Below are positions 1-6,114 of a stretch of 14,382 bases of DNA, piece by piece. The position numbers and the translations under genes are program-made. The stretch covers positions 1-14,382 of the forward strand of contig PKCQ01000606.1 in the NCBI GenBank assembly GCA_002862265.1, read 5' to 3'. Source of the DNA: Planctomycetaceae bacterium. GTDB lineage: Bacteria > Planctomycetota > Planctomycetia > Pirellulales > Pirellulaceae. Below the pieces are notes generated by a model. It was not told where the DNA came from. It was given only the letters and a program-made list of their open reading frames with translations, and did not search any database. How positions within the stretch are numbered: the first letter of the stretch is position 1; each line of letters begins with the position of its first letter.

Positions 1-288
1 GGTCATCCATGCGAAAGGCCGACAAGCCGGGCCAGTTGACTTTGTTCGTAGTCATTCTTGATCCTGTTAATTTTACAGCCACGAAGATCACTCTCGCTTT
101 CTCGAAGGCAAGCTCGCTTCGGAAGCAAGACGGCACATAGCAATGGCCTTTATAAGAATCAGGCTGGCTGTGAAGCGCTTGGGCGAGGCACCAGAGAGCG
201 TAACATAAATGCTTAAATCCATGCGAGGGTCCTGGTCACCGGTTGGGTGTTGCTCTAACTTGCTGACCAATCGAAAGGAACAACAACT
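1..288. other. Upstream gap, no supported gene
   Basis: I see no recognisable coding sequence before rph. A short + frame from about 9 to 137 reads as a 43-residue peptide without family features. An imperfect hairpin (CGAAG/CTTCG arms) lies near 101-120. A Shine-Dalgarno-like AAAGGA (274-279) sits 9 bases before the rph ATG. The promoter of rph could not be placed with confidence. Confidence 0.4.
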
Positions 289-993
289 ATGAAATCGCTT
301 CGCCGCGTCAAAATTAAACGCAAATACACTCGCTCCAGCCCCGGGAGTGTGCTCTATCAATCTGGTGAGACAATCGTGCTTTGCACAGCCAGTATTGAAA
401 CCAAGGTTCCACCTTGGCTAGAGGGCTCGGGCAAGGGCTGGGTGACAGCAGAGTACAACATGCTGCCGCACAGTACCAACAAACGTAAGAAACGAGATCG
501 CGGCAAAGTGGATGGCCGCACGACTGAAATCCAACGGCTGATCGGACGTAGCTTGCGGGCTATCATCGACTTGCGCAAGCTCGGTGAACGCATGGTTACG
601 GTTGATTGCGACGTTCTGCAGGCTGATGGCGGCACGAGAACTGCTAGTATTACTGGTGGTTTTCTAGCTCTAGCTGACGCACTTTATCCCGACTTCAAGA
701 AGACTCCTCCGGACGAACATCCACTGCACGATAGCGTCGCCGCCATTAGCGTTGGCATAGTTGGCGGCAAACCTGTTTTGGACCTCGACTACGAGGCAGA
801 TTTTGCTGCCGAAGTCGACATGAATGTGGTCATGACCGGGAGCGGTAATTTTGTCGAAATCCAAGGCACGGGTGAAGAGGCCACGTTTGACGACGCACAG
901 CTCGCTTCGATGCTGAAACTGGCTCGTAGCGGCATCAAGCAGCTGACTGAGAAACAGAAGACTGCTCTTGGTAAACAATGGCCGCTCGCATAG
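289..993 (+). CDS. rph: Ribonuclease PH (tRNA 3'-end phosphorolytic exoribonuclease)
   Basis: RNase PH trims tRNA precursors from the 3' end using phosphate and releases nucleoside diphosphates; it acts in the cytoplasm as a ring-shaped hexamer. The 234-residue product carries the family signature CDVLQADGGTRTASITG at residues 107-123, the EIQRLIGRSLR block near 80-90, WVTAEYNMLP at 51-60 and the E-x-DMNVVMT block at 175-183. Length is close to the family norm (E. coli about 238). The oddity is the N-terminus: LRRVKIKRKYT aligns with the usual LRPVxxxRxYT, but the R-x-x-G-R element that normally precedes it by about ten residues is missing. The frame is closed by TAA at 256-258, so at most ten more residues exist upstream, with no start codon and no GR motif. 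ATG 289 follows AAAGGA at a 9-base distance. Identity is secure; full activity is less so. Confidence 0.95.
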   Translation: MKSLRRVKIKRKYTRSSPGSVLYQSGETIVLCTASIETKVPPWLEGSGKGWVTAEYNMLPHSTNKRKKRDRGKVDGRTTEIQRLIGRSLRAIIDLRKLGERMVTVDCDVLQADGGTRTASITGGFLALADALYPDFKKTPPDEHPLHDSVAAISVGIVGGKPVLDLDYEADFAAEVDMNVVMTGSGNFVEIQGTGEEATFDDAQLASMLKLARSGIKQLTEKQKTALGKQWPLA

Positions 994-1039
994 TAGTCGA
1001 CCGCAAGAGAAGAAAAATCAATGCGTAGCGATCATTGAA

Positions 1040-1189
1040 TCTAGGAAGCCGCATCGGCGTTGGCCGGTTGCGCGATCCGCCGTAGATGGCCTGCTCGTAA
1101 AGCTCCACAAACTCTCGCCACGCCTGAACATCGCTCGAGCCCGCAAGTCTCAGTACCAAGCTGATTCGTGTTTCAGGCAGTGGTGGCAC
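1040..1189 (-). pseudogene. Fossil N-terminus of an ECF sigma factor
   Basis: On the - strand, 1177-1082 encodes PETRISLVLRLAGSSDV followed by QAWREFVELYEQAIY. This matches the start of planctomycete ECF-type RNA polymerase sigma factors (pattern T-x-x-SLL-x-RL-x-x-x-x-D-x-x-AW-x-x-F-x-x-LY-x-x-x-IY, entry to region 2). Just after IY the frame loses similarity; a neighbouring frame of the same strand then gives RIAQPANADAAS and a stop, which resembles the RRxGLQDADAAD segment expected next. No helix-turn-helix region 4 follows, since rph occupies the sequence beyond. A GTG at 1189-1187 could have been the start. I read this as a truncated, frameshifted remnant of a gene that would act on promoter selection. 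The conserved block is seen directly; the downstream frame match is inference. Confidence 0.6.
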
Positions 1190-1245
1190 GAGTAACCGAT
1201 ATGAGAAGAGATTGGACCTGAACTTTAAAAGCAAACGCGAGAATC

Positions 1246-1317
1246 ATGCGACGCAAAGTTGACTCGCAGAGTTCCCGCCTGCGCAAGAAGACACTCGTAG
1301 CGGAAGCCCTCTACTGA
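1246..1317 (+). pseudogene. Possible remnant of a secreted protein N-terminus
   Basis: A 23-residue frame begins MRRKVDSQSSRLRKKTLVAE and ends in EALY-stop; the +1 frame across the stop reads PLLTA. Large exported planctomycete proteins often begin with a basic stretch followed by a motif like (E)SLExRxLLTA. The pieces basic-run, VAEAL and LLTA could be such an N-terminus after a small deletion. This is a weak, pattern-based reading; chance is quite possible, and nothing downstream supports a larger gene. Confidence 0.15.
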
Positions 1318-1420
1318 CAGCAAAAAGTTGAGAATTTCGCGATAGACGATTTCAGCAGGATCGTATGAAGAGAGGCTGCCCCCAGAGGAGCCAGCCTTTC
1401 CAATTTTCAGGTACGCTCTC

Positions 1421-1442
1421 TCAGCTAAGTTGCCTTAGCTGA
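1421..1442 (-). terminator. Stem-loop downstream of the YTV gene
   Basis: TCAGCTAAG (1421-1429) and CTTAGCTGA (1434-1442) form a perfect 9-bp stem with a TTGC loop, starting 11 bases past the YTV stop codon (1456-1454). There is no T-run after it on the - strand, so it may be a weak terminator or a transcript-stabilising hairpin. Confidence 0.5.
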
Positions 1443-1453
1443 AGTCGATCAGC

Positions 1454-2095
1454 TTACTTGCATCCGCAACCGCTGCTAACCGAACCGCATCCGTCACAAC
1501 CGGTGTTGACCGGGACTTTAACTTCTTGAGCAACCATGATCGTCTTGCACACTTGAACTTCCTTTTGGGTCGTTACGGGAACGCAAACGGTGTATTTCTC
1601 AACCTTGTTTTCGTTTACACGATCCATCACGGTAACGGTGTACTCTTGATCTTCTTCAACAGTATCGTACTCGGTTACGGTGTACTGACGAGTCTTCTCA
1701 ACTGGAACTTGAACTTGCACTTGGCGTGTTCGCTTTTTAGTTGACCAGGTGGTCTTAGGAATTGTGCGAGTGCGCGACTCTTGAACCGTCTTGCAAACTT
1801 GTTGCTGACGAGTGCGATCTTCAGTGGTGTAGCTGCACTTCTTGACCTTACGATTTTGTTGCTCTTGGCGGTACTTGGTTACTTGGTAGTGTTGAGAACG
1901 CTCCTCTTTACGGCAAAGATTGACCGTAATGGTGCGGCTACGCTCTTCCATACGATTCTTCGGAAAGTTAACCATGCGGCTTCGCTCTTCCGTACGAGTC
2001 TTTTGAATGGTGACCATTCGAGTCTTTTCTTCGGTACGGTACTTCGTAACCGTCACAGGACGAGTGCGAGTCTCGGTACGGCACTTACGAACCAT
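1454..2095 (-). CDS. YTV-type cell-wall protein, C-terminal part (split gene)
   Basis: This 213-residue segment follows directly, in the same frame, after the TAA at 2098-2096 that ends the upstream YTV segment (stop codon then ATG with no base between). Residues 6-89 are six 14-residue repeats of the form R-x-E-x-x-x-R-x-V-x-x-x-K-x. Then come YTV-like strands (residues about 120-190: QYTVTEY, EYTVTVM, KYTVCVP, EVQVCK) and a Gly/Cys tail ending CGCK. YTV proteins are known from Rhodopirellula and have been associated with the proteinaceous, cystine-rich cell envelope; the function here is inferred from that. This part has no signal peptide and no Shine-Dalgarno site of its own, so it could be translated only by readthrough or by stop-start reinitiation. 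It is more likely the distal half of an interrupted gene than an independent gene. Confidence 0.65.
   Translation of the reverse strand: MVRKCRTETRTRPVTVTKYRTEEKTRMVTIQKTRTEERSRMVNFPKNRMEERSRTITVNLCRKEERSQHYQVTKYRQEQQNRKVKKCSYTTEDRTRQQQVCKTVQESRTRTIPKTTWSTKKRTRQVQVQVPVEKTRQYTVTEYDTVEEDQEYTVTVMDRVNENKVEKYTVCVPVTTQKEVQVCKTIMVAQEVKVPVNTGCDGCGSVSSGCGCK
1829..2080 (-). repeat. Six imperfect 42-bp tandem repeats within the YTV gene
   Basis: Six consecutive 14-residue units (each 42 bases) start with R at residues 6, 20, 34, 48, 62 and 76 of the C-terminal YTV segment, for example RTEEKTRMVTIQKT and RTEERSRMVNFPKN. Charge is strongly patterned (R/E at the start, V/I and K/T at the end), suggesting a repetitive beta or fibrous structure. 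Confidence 0.8.
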
Positions 2096-2722
2096 TTAGC
2101 TGTAAGGTTGCTCAACTTGCTGAATCGTGTAGGTGGTGCAAGGAACTTGCTCGGTAACGATATTCGGAACCCAAACGCGACGCTGAACAGTGCGAGTGCA
2201 ACCACTAGGAGCACATCGGCCACAAGGGCTACCGCATCCACCGCAACCCGTATTTTTAGCGTAGCCACCACAAGGATTTGCAGCAACTTCTCGGGTAACG
2301 CACTGATAACTACCCATGTCCTTGGTGACGGTTCGCATAGTCGTTACAGGAACGCGCTGGCAAACAGTGAGAGTCGCAGTAACTTCCTCGGTGTAAGGAA
2401 CGCAGACGGTGTATTTTTGAGTCTTCATCACTTCACGAGGTACACGCTTGGTGACCTTGCGAGTACGAGTCTCTTCGCGTGGTACACACTTGGTCACAGT
2501 GACAGTGCACTCACGAGTTTCTGGTTGCATCGTGGTTACGTCGACCATCCGGGTCTCCATAACGCGTTGTGGCACCACGATGGTCTTCGTGGTGTACGGG
2601 GTACCGCAATCAGAGCTAACGGTAGTTTCGCAATCGCCACATTTGCCGCAGCTTGCACGGACGGAACTGTTCGCACACATTGCGACCAACGCAATCAGTA
2701 GAAAGAAGGGGCGAAATTCTAT
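2096..2722 (-). CDS. YTV-type exported wall protein, N-terminal part (ATA start, split gene)
   Basis: Reading from ATA at 2722-2720 gives 208 residues. The first about 23 (I/M-EFRPFFLLIALVAMC followed by ANSSVRA) form a clear Sec signal peptide. GAGGAG (2735-2730) stands 7 bases ahead of the ATA, and an in-frame TGA abuts it, so this is where translation should begin; the canonical start was presumably ATG. The next usable start is TTG at 2689, which cuts off half the signal peptide and has no such site. The mature region holds Cys pairs (CGKCGDC), YTV strands (KYTVCVPYTEEV, ATLTVCQRVPV, MRTV) and a Cys/Gly block (CGGCGSPCGRCAPSGC). The frame ends at TAA 2098-2096 inside the repeat register, and the same frame continues below. 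Predicted location is the cell envelope. Whether it is a working gene with an AUA start or a decaying one cannot be decided from sequence alone. Confidence 0.7.
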   Translation of the reverse strand: MEFRPFFLLIALVAMCANSSVRASCGKCGDCETTVSSDCGTPYTTKTIVVPQRVMETRMVDVTTMQPETRECTVTVTKCVPREETRTRKVTKRVPREVMKTQKYTVCVPYTEEVTATLTVCQRVPVTTMRTVTKDMGSYQCVTREVAANPCGGYAKNTGCGGCGSPCGRCAPSGCTRTVQRRVWVPNIVTEQVPCTTYTIQQVEQPYS

Positions 2723-2729
2723 TCAGGAT

Positions 2730-2735
2730 CTCCTC
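2730..2735 (-). promoter_or_regulatory. Shine-Dalgarno site that decides the YTV start
   Basis: GAGGAG on the - strand, 7 bases upstream of the ATA codon at 2722-2720. It is one of the best ribosome-binding sequences in the window and marks the original initiation point of the YTV gene. Confidence 0.65.
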
Positions 2736-3158
2736 AAGAGGCTTTTGAATGTTCAAGCGACCAAGCCCGTGACTCTACCGCGACGGGCAGCTGCGCCTCG
2801 AAACATTACAGTACCGTTACAGAACTTCAGTACCGGCGGCAAACCGCCCGCAGAGCTTAGCCTGCCCCTACATTTCACTCATGCCTCCCCTTTCACCCAT
2901 TCTTATGAGAGCTCAAACCCAAATACACACTGACTTCCCGGCTTAGAAACTAGCTCTGTTTGGAGACTACGCACTCGCATCCTCACTACCCCTGCGGAAA
3001 TTCGCTGATCTGTACCTGCAGCGGATTCTGAGTATGTGGCTTTGCGTTGCCGAAACAATTGGACAGCCCTATACTTGCGGCGTCAGTTTAAATTTTGGGA
3101 CGATAGAGCACGGCTCTCACGAGCCCTGCAGCTCTAGCCCGTTGGTGGGGGTGATTAC
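2736..3158. other. Divergent intergenic region between the YTV gene and the PAS-GAF gene
   Basis: No gene is supported here. It should contain the promoters of both flanking genes. An 8-bp direct repeat CAGTACCG occurs at 2809-2816 and 2828-2835 (19-bp period), 87-114 bases upstream of the YTV start, and could be a regulator site. A small hairpin (GGCTC TCAC GAGCC, 3114-3127) lies in the probable leader of the downstream gene. Confidence 0.4.
3047..3075 (+). promoter_or_regulatory. Candidate sigma-70 promoter for the PAS-GAF/phosphoesterase unit
   Basis: TTGCCG (3047-3052), a 17-base spacer and TATACT (3070-3075) resemble a -35/-10 pair. Transcription would start near 3082 and leave a leader of about 77 bases before the TTG start at 3159. 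Found by eye only. Confidence 0.35.
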
Positions 3159-4871
3159 TTGTCTGGCTCCAACAAGTTGTTGTGGATTCGACCTGAAGAA
3201 TCGAATGGGGATACCACCTTGGCAGGCTTGGTTTCCGAAAGCCAAGAATTCGAGGTCGTCACCAATTTGGCCGAAGCGATTCGAAAGTTAAGCCGGAACC
3301 GGTTTGAAGGCGTAGTCTTTGGACATCCTGGAGACCCGCGATCCGACGTCATCCGGCTCTTTCAAAACGAGCATATTCTAGATGGACTCAAGGATGGTGT
3401 CGTCTTAGTCGACTCGGAAATGCGCATCTCATGGGCCAACGAATGCTTCAGAAACTGGTCGCATAGCGAATCCCCCGTGGATCAGCATTTCTACACTGCC
3501 TTGGGCAAGTCTGAGATTCTTGGCCCCAACTTCTGCCCTTTCAATACTTCTCTTGCCACCGGCACGCCGAGCTGTAGCAGTCTGATTACCGATCAGAATC
3601 GATATTTTCAAATTCATGTTGCACCTCTGATGACCGCAGCAAGCGAAGAAGCATCGCTGGTGGCAACGATGACTGACATCACAGGTGAGATGTTGCAGCA
3701 GCAGAAGTTAGCCGCCATCCATCAAGCAGGTCGGCAGCTTACAGACCTGAAGCCAGACGAAATCTTCGCCATGGATACTCAGGCGCGGATCGATCTTCTT
3801 AAAGACAACATTCGACATTACACTGAAGATTTGCTGGATGTAAGTGTTCTGGAGATTCGCCTACTTGAGCAGTCGAGTCAGAATTTGATGCCCCTTCTAA
3901 GCGTGGGCATCAACCAAGAAGCTGAGAACCGAACGCTTTTCGCACTTCCCAAAGACAACGGTGTCACTGGATACGTTGCCGCAACGGGTAAGAGCTATCT
4001 GTGCGAAGACGCGAGCAAGGATCCGCTTTATCTGGAAGCTATCGATGGTGCAGGCAGTTCGTTGACTGTTCCACTGCTGCTGCACGATCTGGTCATCGGT
4101 ACCATCAACGTGGAGAGCTCCAAGGTGGGAGCCTTCGATGCGGATGACATGCAATTCCTAGAGATCTTCTCTCGTGATGTAGCGGTAGCCCTAAATACTC
4201 TTGAGCTACTTGTCGCCCAAAAGAATAATGCTGCACATCAGAGTTTCGAGGCGATACACCGTGCAGTTGCATTGCCGATCGATCGTATTCTCAATGATGC
4301 CGTCAATACGATTGAAAATAACATTGGTCGCGACCCCAGAGTGGTCGAAGGCTTACAACGCATCTTGCAGAATGCGCGCGACATCCGCACCGTGATTCAA
4401 TCCATTGGGCAACGCATGGCCCCAGCAGAAGCCGTTCCAGCAGGCTGTACAGAACAGCTCCATGAAAAGCTGAGAGGGCGCCGAGTTCTGGTCGTTGACT
4501 CTGAGGGCTCGGTGCTGAACGACGCTCACACACTATTGGAAAAGTTTGGCTGCATCGTCGAAGCAGCCCATTGCGGCGATGAAGCCGTAAACATGTTCCG
4601 CAACAGTCGGTTAGAAGCCAGCTACGACGCGATTATTTCTGCTGTGCATTTGCCTGACTACAGCGGCTATCAATTGATGTTGCGACTTTTAAAAGTAACA
4701 GAAATTGTTCCGATGGCACTGATGCAAGGATTTGGCTGGGACCCTGGACACTCCATCGTCAAGGCTCGTGAGGCGGGTCTGCATCCGAAGGCGATTCTAT
4801 ACAAGCCTCTTAAGCTAGCGCAGTTGCTGAGCGTCGTCGAATTACTTATCGACGAGAAGACGGCTTTATGA
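3159..4871 (+). CDS. Soluble PAS-GAF protein with degenerate receiver domain
   Basis: A 570-residue cytoplasmic signalling protein without membrane segments. Residues about 5-70 look like a worn receiver-type fold. A PAS domain spans about 72-178, including CPFNTSLATGTP and RYFQIHVAPL. A GAF domain spans about 200-350, with GVTGYVAATGKSYLCEDASKDP, SLTVPLLLHDLVIGTINVES and GAFDADDMQFLEIF. A helical linker (355-420) sits where a kinase would have its dimerisation helices, but there is no H-box and no ATPase domain. A C-terminal receiver covers about 441-565: VLVVDSE keeps D447 and ILYKP keeps K549, but the phosphorylation site reads IISAVHLP, with A495 where Asp is expected. It therefore probably works without phosphorylation, as a sensor or scaffold. 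Start is TTG 3159: a GGGGGTGA site (3147-3154) precedes it, and TAG at 3135 blocks extension. The phosphoesterase follows 20 bases downstream, suggesting an operon. Confidence 0.85.
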   Translation: MSGSNKLLWIRPEESNGDTTLAGLVSESQEFEVVTNLAEAIRKLSRNRFEGVVFGHPGDPRSDVIRLFQNEHILDGLKDGVVLVDSEMRISWANECFRNWSHSESPVDQHFYTALGKSEILGPNFCPFNTSLATGTPSCSSLITDQNRYFQIHVAPLMTAASEEASLVATMTDITGEMLQQQKLAAIHQAGRQLTDLKPDEIFAMDTQARIDLLKDNIRHYTEDLLDVSVLEIRLLEQSSQNLMPLLSVGINQEAENRTLFALPKDNGVTGYVAATGKSYLCEDASKDPLYLEAIDGAGSSLTVPLLLHDLVIGTINVESSKVGAFDADDMQFLEIFSRDVAVALNTLELLVAQKNNAAHQSFEAIHRAVALPIDRILNDAVNTIENNIGRDPRVVEGLQRILQNARDIRTVIQSIGQRMAPAEAVPAGCTEQLHEKLRGRRVLVVDSEGSVLNDAHTLLEKFGCIVEAAHCGDEAVNMFRNSRLEASYDAIISAVHLPDYSGYQLMLRLLKVTEIVPMALMQGFGWDPGHSIVKAREAGLHPKAILYKPLKLAQLLSVVELLIDEKTAL

Positions 4872-4891
4872 GTGCTAGGTTCTAAGCTGCA

Positions 4892-6109
4892 ATGCCCATG
4901 CCCTGGTTCATTCTTTTTGTCGCCCTTGTAGGCAACTGTGGATTCTGGCTGTTCTGGTTCAACCGAGTCAATGCCACTGGAATTCGGCGTCCGATTACCA
5001 AGGCGATCGAGAAGCTCATCGTATTCGTCTGCTTCTTGATTCCAGCCCTCATCTTCGCCATAGAAGGAAGCGCAATAGCAATTTGGCTCAGTCTAATCGA
5101 CGGCAGCCTAAGTCTACCTGATGCACCCATAGCCACTTACTACGGCGGATTCTGCGTTATCAGCTTTTTTGTGCTAGGCGCTCTTTGGGTCGAGTCGCGT
5201 CGTTCCCTGAAGCCTCCAAAGCAATTGATTTCGGAAACGACTGAACTCCACGACGTGCATGCAGAAGTGGGGACTCCAGCGAATAAGGCCACGTCCTGGC
5301 TAATCCAAGTGCCGGGTAACCAGATCGGTCAACTAAGTGTGACTCGCAAAGAGTTTGCTTTGCCTCGCGCCATTCCTGAGCTGGAAGGATTTCGGATTGC
5401 ACACATTTCAGACATTCATCTGACAGGTCAGTATCAGTTCAAGCACCACGAATTTGTTCTCGATCGCCTGATGGAGCTAGAGGCCGACACCATTCTCATC
5501 TCTGGGGACCTTATTGATCATGATCACTGCCTGTCTCAATTGGATCAACTGATTGAAACTATGCATGCCAAGTATGGCGTCTATTTCGTCTTCGGAAATC
5601 ATGATCTTCGTTTGAAGGACATGATAATGCTTTCGCGGCGCATCACAGACAAGGGTGCGATCGATCTAGGGCTAGAAAATCGCAGCTTCGCCGTAGGTGA
5701 CGCGATTGTGACATTGTTCGGTAATGAAAGGCCATGGCTCGAAAGACGCTCTGCCGAACAAATCGCAGCTCAACAGGAGGCTGCAGCACCCAATGAAAAC
5801 CACTTTCGAATTGGCGTTAGCCACACTCCCGACCAATTCAATTGGGCTCGTCGTTGTCATTGCGACTTGCTTTTTGCGGGCCACACGCATGGCGGGCAAA
5901 TGCGGCTACCTGTTCTAGGCTCGCTGCTCTCGCCAAGTCTTTACGGAAGCCGCTACTCTTCAGGTGTTTTCCATCGCCTTCCAACGTTAATGCATGTTTC
6001 CCGCGGAGTTGCAGGAACTTATCCGCTGCGTTGCTTCTGTCCGCCGGAGATCAGTCTCATCACGCTGCGTTGCACCAATTCTTCAGACTTGGATTGCAAG
6101 AATATCTAA
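4892..6109 (+). CDS. Membrane-anchored calcineurin-like metallophosphoesterase
   Basis: The 405-residue protein has three hydrophobic N-terminal segments (about 5-23, 40-68 and 85-101) followed by a calcineurin-like phosphoesterase domain (about 165-395). All metal-site motifs are visible: D174-x-H176 (SDIHL), GD206 (GDLID), GNH237D, H311 (SHTPD) and GH331-x-H333 (AGHTHGG). This is the YkuE/YaeI type, dimetal hydrolases usually tied to the membrane; some relatives, such as chlamydial LpxG, hydrolyse UDP-2,3-diacylglucosamine in lipid A synthesis. As planctomycetes belong to the same superphylum, a lipid-related substrate is possible, but this is inference. ATG 4892 is used; ATG 4898 is an alternative, and TAA at 4883 limits extension. 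No good Shine-Dalgarno site is seen, in keeping with coupling to the gene 20 bases upstream. The downstream kinase converges from the other strand with 5 bases between stops. Confidence 0.9.
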   Translation: MPMPWFILFVALVGNCGFWLFWFNRVNATGIRRPITKAIEKLIVFVCFLIPALIFAIEGSAIAIWLSLIDGSLSLPDAPIATYYGGFCVISFFVLGALWVESRRSLKPPKQLISETTELHDVHAEVGTPANKATSWLIQVPGNQIGQLSVTRKEFALPRAIPELEGFRIAHISDIHLTGQYQFKHHEFVLDRLMELEADTILISGDLIDHDHCLSQLDQLIETMHAKYGVYFVFGNHDLRLKDMIMLSRRITDKGAIDLGLENRSFAVGDAIVTLFGNERPWLERRSAEQIAAQQEAAAPNENHFRIGVSHTPDQFNWARRCHCDLLFAGHTHGGQMRLPVLGSLLSPSLYGSRYSSGVFHRLPTLMHVSRGVAGTYPLRCFCPPEISLITLRCTNSSDLDCKNI

Positions 6110-6114
6110 CCGGC

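Noticed and set aside
1781..2701. A 306-codon open frame on the + strand opposite the YTV gene
   Set aside because: It mirrors the repetitive codons of the YTV gene, has no domain, and the - strand frame has a signal peptide, YTV motifs and regular repeats.
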